Of a stretch of 64,000 nt of DNA, positions 25,655 to 37,205 are shown piece after piece. A program made the translations under genes and the position numbers. The notes below the pieces were generated by a model that saw only the letters and a program-made list of their open reading frames with translations, was not told where the DNA came from and made no database searches. This DNA comes from Biancaea sappan. Taxonomy: Eukaryota; Streptophyta; Magnoliopsida; Fabales; Fabaceae. Every line of letters starts with the position of its first letter. Positions within the stretch are counted from its first letter, which is position 1. Where the stretch lies: assembly GCA_037074585.1 (NCBI GenBank), contig CM073493.1:2968001-3032000 (forward strand), in the 5' to 3' direction.

Positions 25655-28188
25655 TGTAATATCTCAAGAATTTATATGAATATTTAAAGTGTAATTTGAA
25701 ATTTAGTGAAAAATTTAATTACGTGAAAATGTGCTTTTTGAATTAGTGAAGAAAATCTGGGAATAGAAATTTTAATTTTTAATTTAGGAAATTTTTACAA
25801 ATTCTCAAGGACTAAAGTGAAAAGAAAAGAAAGTATAGAGGACTTTTGAGAAATGACCAAATAGAAACCTGAGAGGAAGAATAAAGCTTATGAGAATGAA
25901 TTATGAGTCCGGTACCGAAAAGATGATGGATTCGAGGTTAAAGTGGTATTTGAGACATCGAGAGGGATTAAAGTGAACAAATCTTATAAGCTAAGGTGGC
26001 TATGAGCGATTTTATCGAAAAAGAAATTAGTGGGGCCCACACATACAATTATTAATTTTTCTTCTCCTTCTTCCTCCCGAGGCTTCATGTTCTTCGTTCA
26101 TTTCCATCTTCCCTTCTTCAATCATTTCTCAAATTTTCATCCGGCGATCTTGTATTTTCTAACCATACTTCCGATTCTCAGGAGTTCTAGAGGTAAAGAG
26201 GTAAGTTTTATCTACTCTATTTCTCTTTTTCTCCATTTTTGGACCTATGGAAGAAAATTAAGATTTTGAGTTTTAATGGATGAATTTAAGTGTGGATGTT
26301 AATGTAAAACATTCTTAGGTGGTTTATGATGTTATTAGAACAAGAAATTTCGTAGAATTTGGATATTTGAAAAAGTTAGTGTTCTTGATGAAAATTTGAG
26401 ATTTGAGCTTGGATTGTTGGTAGAAATTGGGGGTTTTGGTGTTAAAACACTCCTTAGACATTAAGGATGAAAACCCATGGAAGAAATCAAAAGAAATGTT
26501 GTTTTAGATATGATTTTAGGATTTTTGGATGAAGAACACGAAGAACATCGAAAATTTTCCCCAGAAATTACTGTTCACTGAGAAAATTTTTTCCAGATTT
26601 TCTCGTTACTGTAGCGTTGACTCGGTCAACGTTACTGTAGCATTGATTCGGTCAACGTTACTGTAGCTGCGTTGACCGTTGACTATTACTGTAGCATCAG
26701 TTTTTTTTTAATATCGTTGAAAAGCTCTTTGAGTCTAGTTTCCAATGGTATAAGTGTCATTTAGAAATTCATTACCGGTTAGGAGTTATGACTTAAGATG
26801 TGAGTAAAGGTCGAGAGTAGTGATAGGAAATTTCTCTATTTTGTAACCCTAATGGTTTTTACCTGTTTACAATATGGATGATTGGGGCGCAAGGTGGGAG
26901 CGCCGAGAGCGTGGAATCCAGGTGAGTAGGCAACCTTGCAAAATTAATTTAATAAATTAGTCAAAGCACAATATAAATCCCATTTGCGTTATTTGTAAAA
27001 TTGAGAAGATTATCAGTGTGTGTTCAGGTTGAGAAAAAGTATAATATCATTGGAAGGTATTTTATTACCTTTGAGAATTGATCTCTCTAGTTGACTAAAG
27101 AACTAGATGTGATTGTTCCTTGAATAAATTGGAACATTTTGTAAGTGAATAACCTTACTAAACTAATGTGATCTTATTAGATAAGGTACAATACAAGTCT
27201 TGTTTATAACATTATTGAAGTGAGAAATAATCAATCTCGCTGTTGATAATATATGATGATTGTTATGGTTGATGATAGACATTCAAGGGAATAAAAATAT
27301 GTGTAAATTCATTTATTTCATAGTAATTATATTGTGATAAATTCTCACTATTTTATTGATGAGCAAAAGATCTACGAGATCTAATACACGAGTTTGAAAG
27401 GGTTAGAGTCTCGTACTACTCGTTGTATAAATGTGAAAATCTATGCTCGAGTTTGAAAGGGTTAGAGTCCCATACTACTCGGTGTATAAATGTGAAAACC
27501 TATGCACGAGTTTGAAAGGGTTAGAGTCCCATACTACTCGGTGTATAACTGTGAAAATCAATACACGAGTTTGAAAGGGGTTAGAGTCTCATATCACTCA
27601 GTGTATAAATGTGAAAATCTATGCACGAGTTTGAAAGGGTTAGAGTCCCATACTACTCAGTGTATAAATGTGAAAACCTATGCACAAAGAGTTTGAGGGT
27701 TAAATTCCCAAGTCACTCAGTGCAAGTATTTATGGCATATAATACTATAATTATTTAAAATAAATGATAGATTGATTGTATTAGTAAATGTGGTGTTTGT
27801 GCTTATGATATTTTCATGTACAGTTGTTTACTCACTGAGTTATGATAAACTCACACTCTCCATGATTATCTTTTCAGATACAGTGGTTGAGGAGAAGAAT
27901 TTATAGCTTTTAAGGATATACTCCACTTTTGTCTGGTAAACAATTGGTAAGGATTAGGAAACGCTCTGTAATCTAGTAGGTCACCTAGACTTGGGAGGTT
28001 GTATAGTACTGTATAGTGTTTGAAAGTTGAACATTTTCTGAATATGTATACAAAATATCTTTCTTGGAATATTTATGATTCACATAATTATGGATATTAA
28101 GAATGTTCACAGAGATTATGGGGTACCACGGAGGTACACCCTAGGTATTTTATGTTTATATCACATGTAAGTTTTGGGATGTGACATA
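25655..28188 (+). mobile_element. Solo LTR, 2,534 bp, TSD TATGT
   Basis: It begins TGTAATATCTCAAG and ends GGGATGTGACA, with the 5-bp direct repeat TATGT at 25650-25654 and 28189-28193. Both are diagnostic for an LTR retrotransposon insertion reduced to one LTR by recombination. Inside are repeats of GTTACTGTAGC...TTGA..CGGTCAAC (about 26605-26700) and a 59-bp tandem array. A pyrimidine-rich leader lies near 26040-26110. No pol or gag remains. Confidence 0.88.
27387..27725 (+). repeat. 59-bp tandem array (5 full copies plus a partial one)
   Basis: Units start at 27387, 27446, 27505, 27564, 27624 and 27683; the fourth unit has one extra base. The unit core is GAGTTTGAAAGGGTTAGAGT followed by a TACTACTC segment and TGTATAAATGTGAAAA. 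It lies inside the solo LTR. The ORF across it is open only because the period is close to a multiple of three. Confidence 0.92.
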
Positions 28189-30137
28189 TGTGGTCTTCTC
28201 TGTGATGGAAATAAGAATGAAATAAGGAGTTGGTAAGGCCCTCCCAGTTTATAACCTATGCGCATATGAAAATCATTGGGAACCGAGTGAGGAGTCTGTA
28301 TAACCCTTACCACTATGGTAGATGAAAATATTAAGGAAGCATGTGTGGCTCTCCCTCTCTTTATTGTGATTTCATAAGAGTATTAAGGAAGCATGTATGG
28401 CTCTCCCTCTCACTCTATTGTGATTTCATAAGAGTATTAAGGAAGCCTGTGTGACTCTCTCTCTGTTGTGATTTCATATAAATATTAAAGGAAGTCTGTA
28501 TGACGCTCCTGTTTATAATTTATGGTGATAAAATGATGTGAATGCCTATGAGAAAAAGTTCAAAATAATGTTATGAATCTATATATTGTATTTCCTATGA
28601 TTATGAACTGGACTTCTGTTGACTGTGTGCTGGTACTGTGATATATATATTTGGAAAGTCTTGATTTATGTTTAAACATTTAATAATGTTCATCTAGTAA
28701 TTGGGTTTACTGTACTAATAATGTAGGAATATTCATAAGGAGATTGAAACTTGTTTTTATTATTCCTTCTTCATCTTGATTTGATGAGAATTCAACCTCT
28801 CGTAAACATTTTAGAGATACTTTTATGCTTCTATTGATTGTACATCTTCTGTTGGCTTGCTTTACTATATATTCTTGGTAAGCTAGGCTATTTATGGTGA
28901 GTTACATGGACAAGACTCACCCCTTCACAGTTTCAGGTAAAAAAAAAAGCCTACCATTTAAGGACGTGTGTGCTGTGCATACGCCCACTTTTTTCTGGGG
29001 TATAGTAATGTGCAGTTTGTTTGAGTAGGAAATTCTAGAAAGCTCTGTAATTGGGTAAGCCATATTCTGCTTTGTAGTATGAGTGGTTATAGTGTGTATA
29101 GATAATGCTGGAAATGAAACAAACATTTGAGTTATGTAAATTTTTCTTATATGGAAGATACTTTTTGTATATGTGTTTTTCAGAAGAGAATTGAACCTCT
29201 TGTGAAATTCTTTTATTTATGCATAAAAACATATTGTTGCTTTAAATGAAATGGTTTAGTAAGTGAATATGGTTGTTTGGGTTGAGGGAAAGATAGGCTT
29301 AAGGTGGTATGGATTAGGCACCGTTTGCACCAATCATATGCTTAGTTTTTAGGGCGTAACACTAGGACTCAAGATCAATTAGACCATTGAACCTACTCAG
29401 CAATAGGAAGGTCCTCTACAAACCCTGCTACTCCTCAAGCAGGTGTTCTTTGTTGGTAACTAGATCTGTAAGGAAGAAGAGAGAGGGTACAAGTTACCAA
29501 GAGTGTAGTGAATGAGATAGCAATTCCATAATAAAATCTAAATACATAAAAAACCATAACAGTATGCCCAAAGGCCACGAAATCAACCAAGAATCATAGT
29601 AAGAAGAACATACCAGGATTTAATAGCATATTTGTATAACAAACGACAAGCACACTCTTAGGGTATGGTACTCGTCACATGGCAGGTACCATCTTAGAAG
29701 GAATTGCTCAACCTCTGGCCCCTTCTTTCCTTAGTGATGTACAACCTACTCATCTCAACAGTAAGGTGCCTCATAGGTCTGGCATAGCCACCCGGGCTTC
29801 CACTTTCCTCATCCTACTATGAGAATAACGTCACCCCAATTGTTTATCAAGTCTATCTATCTATTGGTCATAGCTCGCCATGAAAGGGGCTTACTAACCC
29901 ACTACCACAAACAAGCCTCAAAGGCACATAGGCATATTCATACAGAAACATAATAATTATACAATTACAAAAGATCATATAATGCATTTCTCAGAGATCT
30001 AATATAACCTTTGAATTTAATTATCATAATTAAGGTTCATTTGTCATCCTAATTTAAAACAAAATTTATACTTAATTCGTTATCTTCTTAGCTTGTGACA
30101 CTCGGGAATCCACCTTAGTATATAAATAAATAAATAA

Positions 30138-30182
<45 letters not shown>

Positions 30183-30849
30183 TTTATGCTAAGATTAAAT
30201 TATAGAGAGGTCGTACACTCGCTTAAATTCCAACGCCATGTTTATCAAGTTTCACATGATAAAAGATGTGTGCAAAGTTCTGAGATAAATTCCTGGCAAC
30301 TACAATAAAGATTGTTGTGAAAAGGATTTAAAACCATGAAATCATAAAACTGTTTGTTTTTGCTGCCAACCTTCGGTCACTTTTTTTGGTCATATTTTCT
30401 AAATGGTAAGGAATTTTCAAACAAAATTCGTCTCACTTGAAACTAAATTCAAAGAGATTTTTAGTGATATCTAATTTGTTAAAATTAGATCCCGATTGAG
30501 GGACTTATGATTGATTTAATTTTTGTAAAAATAAAAGTGTTATAAATTGGGTTTTCTAGTTCTTACCTTTGTTTCTCTAAAATTTTCCAACATCAAGAAT
30601 GACCACCAAAGATGTGTCCCTTGAGGTTTTATATGTGGAATGTCTATGATTCTTGTGTTTTTGAGAGAGAGAATAAAGAAGAGAGAAGATATCTAGGTTT
30701 TTCTAGTAGGAGAGATGTGAGAGGTGTTTTAGGTTACTAGGTGTTGAGAGCTTGGGTGATATTTATAGAGGAGGTATAGTGGCTACCCACTAGCTTAGGT
30801 TAAGCAGAACTAGGATTTGTATTTTATTTATTCACTACAAAAAAATTGG

Positions 30850-31390
30850 AATTTAGCGTCGGTCAAAATCACCCTTTAGCGTCGGTCAAAATCACCTTTT
30901 AGCGTCGGTTTTGACCGACGCTAAACGACTTAACGTCGGTTTACAAAACCGACGTTATCTGCTCCGTTGCGAGGTTGTTTAACGTCGGTTTTGACATCCG
31001 TGGGAATAACCGACGTTAGATGATTTTAACGTCGGTTTTGACAAAACCGACGTTAAATTCTGAAATTTAGCGTCGGTCATAACCGACGTTAAAGTTGTGA
31101 TTTAACGTCGGTTTTGACCGACGTTAAATTTTGACAGTTAACGTCGGTTATGACCGACGCTAAATTTCAGAATTTAATGTCGATTTTGATCGACGTTAGA
31201 TAACATACTGATGATTATTTGGTCATTTAACGTCGGTTGTGACCGACGCTATGTGAGTGATCTAACGTCGGTTTTGACCGACGTTAAATGACTTTTGAAT
31301 TTTTTTTGTTATTATCATTTAACATCGGTGTCGACCGTCGCTAAATGTTTGATTTAAAATCAATTTCATCCGATGCTAAATAACTTTGGG
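30850..31390. repeat. Left subterminal palindromic repeat array of the CACTA element
   Basis: More than a dozen copies of TTAGCGTCGGT / AACGTCGGTTTTGACCGACG and its complement occur, many as perfect or near-perfect inverted pairs. In En/Spm elements such subterminal repeats bind the TNPA-like protein. The partner array is at 36955-37205. Confidence 0.9.
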
Positions 31391-31672
31391 CAATTTTTTT
31401 TAGTTTAATTAAATTAAAATTACCATTAATTTCTAAAACCAACATTATCTGGTCAAAATTTAACAAATAATAATAGCCAAACTATAAAAGAAAATATATT
31501 TGAATAAAAACATATATTTTTAAACATAAATTTTACATCAAATTCAAAGTTACAAGTTAATATATTGTAAAAGAACAAGTTTCACATGTCCTAACAAAAT
31601 AAATATTACAACTAGTCATAGTTATGGGTTGTGACTAGCTCCAGAAGAACGTCGACATCATTGAGATGAAGC

Positions 31673-33047
31673 TCATGCATTGTTTGCTTCAGGTGCCTGT
31701 AAACATAATATTTATTATTAGAGTCCATAGTAAATGAAAATAATGAATTAATAAATCTAAAATTATATAAAGTTAAAATTGTTTAAGATAAATAATATTT
31801 GTTTAAGATAAATAAAGTTAAAATTAGAAATAAATAGAAATAAAAATAGATATCAATAACCAACAAAAAATGAGTCCAAAGAAATAGAAATAGATATCAA
31901 TAAAAATAATATCATTTCTTATTGCACTGACCAATTAATCATCATTGCACAAGGGTCCAATGACAGGACACTAAGGGGTTAACTCGTAAATTAGTTCTTG
32001 ATCACTTAGCCAATGACACTTTGATATCATATTAACAAATTATTCACCTAAAGAGTATGGATTAAATCACAAAATGAACTTACTAGGCTTAATTCTTTGA
32101 GGCTTAAGAAATCTAGCATTTTCAGCTATGAACTTCCCTTTATTTTTTAATTCACTATGCAATTTCAAAGCAATTGAATATAACAGAGGAAAAGGAAAAG
32201 AAACCAAAATGAACAAACTATATTAAGTTTAGGGCCAAAATACTGTATTAAGTTCCTTTTTTAACTCATCTTGCACACCTAAAATAGAAAATTAAGTGCC
32301 CAAACTCAAGGAACTAAGCATGCACCTAAATTCTGTTTTAAGGTTGATTTTAGCCATGACTTAACAAAAATTCTGGTATTGATTCAGAACTCCATAATTC
32401 ATGAAATTTTGTATACGTCCTTATTTATGTATTGGCATACTAGAATAAAAATATCAGCCCAAAAATCCAAGATTTGGCTCTTCAAATGATCACTTTAGTA
32501 CTCCTATATCAGAATTTCCCAATTCTGCCATTAGTTCTGTTCTTATGTGCAACAGACCATCTTAGACATATATAAATGCAATGAAACTTTGGAGATCATT
32601 AGTATTATGTCTTGGCTAAATGGCATAAAAATTTCAGCTCAAAAAGAGACTTTTAACTACCATAACCAAACCAAATTCCTAAACTGTTCAGATATTCCTC
32701 TGTACTGGGCAAGTGATGCTCTCATGCTTATTTCACCAAGAAAACCAGCATTATCTTGCTTAAAACTTTCCAGATCAATTTATTACAATATAAAGAACCT
32801 TTCCACAAAGTTTCATGATTTTAGGAGTGGATTTGGTCATTCAAAGACACATAAAACCAGTAACATCAAAAGCTGTCATGGTATTAAGCTTCTTGTAAAA
32901 ATATATGATTGTATGAGACTTTTTATTGTTAAAAACTTGAAAAGATAATGTAGTTATTTTTATTACCTTCAGCTCTTGTAAGTCAGCAATATGCCTCTCC
33001 AGACATTCCTTCAAAGATTTCTCCTCTACTTCTTTAAGTTCCATCAA
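31673..33047 (-). pseudogene. Two-exon C-terminal coding remnant, coiled-coil-like
   Basis: Exon 33047-32967 (81 nt, acceptor GGCTACAG, donor GTAATA) encodes a charged, Glu/Lys/Leu-rich stretch beginning LMELKEVEEKSLKECLERH. Exon 31696-31673 (acceptor TTTACAG) adds APEANNA and a stop. The phase is consistent across the roughly 1.3-kb intron. The charged helix could be the end of the element's own TNPA-like DNA-binding protein or another captured gene; I cannot tell which. The first 60 nt of the exon and its acceptor are duplicated at about 33315-33374. Confidence 0.4.
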
Positions 33048-33314
33048 CTGTAGCCAAAAGACATTACCTTTAGCTAATGTTTATTTTTATTTTATAAAAA
33101 TAATGCAACTTGAAGGAATGAAAAGCAATACAAGCAATAGAATAATCAGGCCTCCTTGTAATAATATATATATATATATATATATTTATATGTATTATTA
33201 AATGGTCCAAATGGCTAATGGTAATGTAAAGTAATGCCCATTGTAGTCATCATGTGGTTAACAGGTGTCTGAGAATCATAAGGTGTTATATCATGAATCA
33301 TAAGGTGTTATATG

Positions 33315-33374
33315 TATTCCTTCAAAGATTTCTCCTCTACTTCTTTAAGTTCCATCAACTGTAGCCAAAAGACA
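33315..33374 (-). repeat. Duplicate of the coiled-coil exon start
   Basis: This near-identical copy of 33005-33064 (core ATTCCTTCAAAGATTTCTCC on the plus strand) includes the splice acceptor side. It lies next to a short repeated AATCATAAGGTGTTATAT. It shows a recent local duplication inside the CACTA element. Confidence 0.85.
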
Positions 33375-33621
33375 TGAATTTATCACATATGTTATGTATT
33401 TGACTGAGTACTAGCTAGACTGAGAAAAAGGCTAAGGAAATGCTAAGGAACTTAATAGTGCATCAAACTTTCATACCCACAAGTCACAATCATTCCAATT
33501 AAAAGAATATACAACTTTTTTCAGAAAAAGAAAGATTTTATTTGAGAGGAGAAAGGAACATATAATTAAAAGAATAACTACATAGAAAACAATACACAGC
33601 CACAAATTCTAAATACATACA

Positions 33622-33752
33622 TTCATTTGAGGTGCCCATGTTCCAAATTCACGTTCCCAATTTTGGAGTAGTGACAGTGGAGCAACCACAAGATGTGGAA
33701 AAACTCTCTTTAAAAAGGGATGCTAAAAAAGCAATACTTTGTATGGTTTTTC
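33622..33752 (-). pseudogene. Captured exon of a CHD3/PICKLE-type chromatin remodeller
   Basis: On the minus strand, after an intact acceptor (CTGTAG), the exon reads GKTIQSIAFLASLFKE, then, after a one-base frame change, PHLVVAPLSLLQNWEREF and TWAPQMNV. This is the start of the SNF2 ATPase domain of PICKLE-class CHD3 proteins: Walker A lysine and motif Ia, where the family reads PHLVVAPLSTLRNWEREF. The parent protein unwinds or repositions nucleosomes; this fragment has no start, is frameshifted and cannot encode a product. It was carried here as genomic DNA, because the intron-side acceptor is kept. Identification is from memory of the family motif. Confidence 0.8.
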
Positions 33753-33913
33753 CTACAGGCAGACAATTCAACCATCAAGGTCCAATAAAAAATTTTAGCT
33801 AGAAAGTCCAAACTAAGAGAGGAGATAAATAGTAAAATATTTTAGCTAGAAAGTCCATATATGATATCATTAAGTGTCCATTTATGAAAGAACAAGTTAA
33901 AACATAAACTCAC

Positions 33914-34051
33914 ATTAGTGATGTAGATATCAGTAGAGTCCTCCTTGTATCATATATGGCTATCAGACCTTGGTAAACCTCATCTCCATCTTTAAAAGAC
34001 ACAGCCAATTGCTCTCCTAAATTATCCCATGCTATCTTTTCAATGCTTTGA
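33914..34051 (-). pseudogene. Captured exon of ALADIN (nuclear pore WD-repeat protein)
   Basis: The minus-strand exon encodes SIEKIAWDNLGEQLAVSF, then a GDEVYQGL block and IAIYDTRRT, ending STSL. This corresponds to the WD-repeat region of plant ALADIN (AAAS), where the family reads GIEKIAWDxSGERLAVS and GLIAIYDTRRTPL. It is flanked by an acceptor (ATTATTCAG) and a donor (GTGAGT), so a genomic exon with intron ends was captured. The 46 codons are open. It is unrelated to the neighbouring PICKLE fragment, and the two parent genes would not normally be adjacent. Confidence 0.8.
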
Positions 34052-34439
34052 CTGAATAATACCATGAAAACCAAGAGCCATGTCAATCTATCAAAAGGAA
34101 TATATGCGGACCACCTCTTGCAGAACCAATGACTAATAAGATATTTCACGTTATAAAAAAAGATAACCACAATTCCTCCAACAAATAGTTATTTAAAAAA
34201 AATACTGGAGATGAAAAATATAAATTTATAACTACCTACCTATCAGTGATATTATCTCTGCAAATCAACAGGCGGCAGATGTGCATCTGGAAGAATCATT
34301 AGTAATAGGTAATTATAAATATATCGCATAATTTTTATCATAAAGTTATATAAAAGCTTTTCTAAATAATACGCAAAGCATAAAATGCGACAAACAAAAA
34401 AAAATGGTATTGATACCACAAGTTCCCAACTGTTACTAC

Positions 34440-34900
34440 AGGAAATCAATGTTCATCTTCTCAATCAGACTCTCAACAACTTGAAGTTCATTTTCTGCTT
34501 GATTTCAGCGTGAAACACAAGATAAGTGCAAAATCCTAATATTTTTGCAGAAGATTCTCGCTTCTTGCCTATTTTTCTGCCATCGTCCGCCGTTAATAAC
34601 CAACCACCAACAATTTAACTTTCTTTGTAATTTTCCCAAGAAAACAAGTCTTAAATTCGTGGAGAAAATAGGAGATTAGAACCCATCACCATATATCCCC
34701 TTCTCGATAGGCTAGGGTTCGAGATGCACAACGAAATGAAAAAAGGAGAAGGGAAGAATCTGAGCTTACCTTAAATTCATGGAGAAAACAGGAGATTAGA
34801 ACCCATCGCGATCTGGTGCTAGGAAGGCATGGAGATAGACATGAACAGAGTGTTGTTCTTGGGCACCATGGCTTTGAAGGAAGACAGGGGTGGAGGAAGA
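34440..34900 (-). other. Possible further captured exon and 5'UTR-like sequence
   Basis: On the minus strand about 34440-34505 encodes a short stretch ENELQVVESLIEKMNIDFL followed by a stop, which could be the end of another captured gene; I do not recognise it. About 34550-34900 has 5'UTR-like composition with two near-identical 25-30-base blocks (around 34655-34685 and 34775-34805, sharing GGAGATTAGAACCCATC). No start codon with a long frame was found. Confidence 0.3.
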
Positions 34901-35199
34901 AGTGAGGGATGGAGAAACTATTGTTTTGGGATCATGTGAGGAATGTCAATGTGGGTGGGGGTAGAGGAATTGGGAGGAGGAGGACGAGGGTGAGGCTGAC
35001 TGTGAGATTGAGAATTAAGAGAGAGATCAGGAGGGTTTTGGTTAGGTTTTGGACTTTAGAAAACTTTAGAGGAGGAGGGAATGTTTGGAGGGAATGAACT
35101 TTCACGGGATCATTTGGAGGGAATGAAATTTTTACTTTTATTATTTTTTTTGCTGACCCATTTTAGTGCATAATGTGAAATTTTTTTAAAAGGTTTTTT

Positions 35200-36555
35200 A
35201 CCAATAGTTTTTTATCATAAATAAAAATAATTATTTTAAATAAAAACTAATACTTAAAATAAGAAACTTAAATTTTAAAATTTATTTTAAAATTATTGTA
35301 AATAATACATACAAGAGGATAAAAATTATTTATATAGATTTTACTCACAACATAATTGTGGGTAAAGGTAATAGTTTTATATAAGAAAATTAACTAATTT
35401 AAGAAGAATTAGGATTTTAGAATTATCTTATAAATTATTAATTAAATTATTATTTTTAAATAATTTTTATATGTATTAGTGACAAAAAAAAATTGTAGGT
35501 ATTGACCATTTATACTTATGTTATTTTAATTTGTCTATAGATATAGATAGTCTATGCCTATGATATTGTCATTGTCACTAAAAGCAACTGTGGGTATATG
35601 AAAAATTAGAGGAGGGAATATTGGAAAAAAAGTTGGGGTTAGAAATTTGGGAGGGAAAGGTGAAAAAATAGAGGAAAGAATACTGGAAATAGTAAAATTT
35701 AATGAAAAGAATAAAAATTATAAGAAGTATAATTTATTTTTAGGGAAAATTATAATTTATTTTATTTAAAAATAAAAATTTAATGAAAGGTAATTAAATA
35801 AATAATTAAAAAATATTTTATCTATTAGTTCTTTGAATATAAAGATATTACGAAAGAAAATTAGTGAAAAATTAGTTTGATTCTAATTTTTTTATTAATT
35901 TAAGATATTTGATTAAATTTGATTAACGATGGATTAAGTCTATACATGATTCCTCTCTCTGAATTAAAATTTAAGTATGTATGATTGTTGATTTCTTTTA
36001 GTTTGGATTCTTGGATGAACACCCACATAGGCCTTTTGTGTTTTAAGATATTTCTCCTTTATTCCAAAAAAAAATTTAATAAGATATGTATATACTCTTA
36101 AAAGAGAGAGTTAAAATATGTTTTTGGCAATAGGAAAGGGAAGGGAAAGGAACTTGCAATGGGAAAAAGACGATGGGGGAGTGAAATGGCAAGGGATACT
36201 GTCAACAATTCTTAGGGTTCAAAGATAAGCTAATTAACTTAGCGGGAAATATGTTTTTGGCTGAAGCTTTTGGCGCTTACGAGCCAAATTTTTGTTAGGA
36301 TGCTTTTACCCACACTTTGTAAAAGTTATTATTTTAGATAAAAAATCAATAAATAAAATCAGAAACTTCAATTTTAAAATTTATTTTAAAATTACTTAAA
36401 ATCAAATTATAAATTAAATTTTTATTTTTAAATAGTTTTATATGTATTAGTGACAAAAGAAAATCTATAGGTATTGACCATTTATACTTATAATATTTTA
36501 ATTTGTCTGTAGGTATAGATAGTCTATACCTATGATATTAACTGCTGTCACTAAA
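35200..36555. repeat. Internal duplication with two copies of a small MITE-like palindrome
   Basis: About 35200-35590 and about 36315-36555 are diverged copies of one AT-rich block (shared TTTTAAAATTTATTTTAAAA). Each includes a 106-108-bp unit with ends TTAGTGACA...TGTCACTAA (35476-35581 and 36447-36554), which looks like a small inverted-repeat element. The rest of 34910-36950 shows no coding signal. Confidence 0.6.
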
Positions 36556-36954
36556 AATATTTGAGCACATCTAAGCACGTGAGTTGGAGATGTTACTGAA
36601 TTTGAGACCAAGAAATCATGATGAGGAAGAAATGGGTCGAAAATTCATGAAGTGTGAGAAAGACTATCTCACGTTGATGCCTTGTCTATGACATCTCTTT
36701 CTCTCTTTCTCTCTCTCTCTCTAACCCAACACAATTGTTACTCTCTCCAGCATTCTCACACTCACGATGAGAATGTAAGGATTATGGTTAAAAATGAAAT
36801 TATTGGAAGGATTAAGGTCAAGAGGTGGGTGTGGGAGAAAATATTGGAGGGGAATTGAAATAGAGAAGAGGAGTGAAACTAAAATACGAAACAGATATTT
36901 GAATGGCATGTTTTGCGGAAGAAATTCTCTTATTTTTGCTTTTCTTAAAATAAG

Positions 36955-37205
36955 GCATTTAGCGTCGGTTTTAACTGACGCTATAGAAACCGACGCTATA
37001 TGTTACATCTAACGTCGGTTTTAACCGACGTTATAGAAACCGACGCTAAATACAAAATCTAATGTCGGTTTTAACCGACGCTATAGAAACCGACGCTAAA
37101 TTCAGAATCTAACGTCGGTTGTAACTGACGCTATAGAAACCGACGCTAGTTTCGGCATCTAACGTCGGTTTTTGAAACCGACGTTAAAAAACCGACGCTA
37201 TATTC
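36955..37205. repeat. Right subterminal palindromic repeat array of the CACTA element
   Basis: This compact run of alternating GTCGGTTTTAACCGACG-type inverted pairs spaced by TATAGAAACCGACGCTA mirrors the left array at 30850-31390. Confidence 0.9.

Larger units (their letters stand above)
23626..29361 (+). mobile_element. Older LTR, split by the solo LTR at 25655-28188
   Basis: The segments 23626-25654 and 28194-29361 read through once the inner LTR is removed, with the same style of short GGCTCTC-type repeats on both sides. The right end is GGGCGTAACA at 29361. The left end is unclear because it abuts the preceding LTR. Four imperfect units of about 50 bp (core TTAAGGAAGC...GTGATTTCATA) lie at about 28330-28510. 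No coding domain was recognised. Confidence 0.5.

Noticed and set aside
27502..27696. 64-codon repetitive open frame
   Set aside because: Produced by the 59-bp tandem array; unit-length change breaks any lasting frame.
27387..27725. CRISPR-like array
   Set aside because: Units are contiguous 59-bp repeats without unique spacers, in a plant LTR.
32547..32948. 133-codon plus-strand frame in the Pack-CACTA
   Set aside because: No recognisable domain; it lies within the intron of the minus-strand exon pair.
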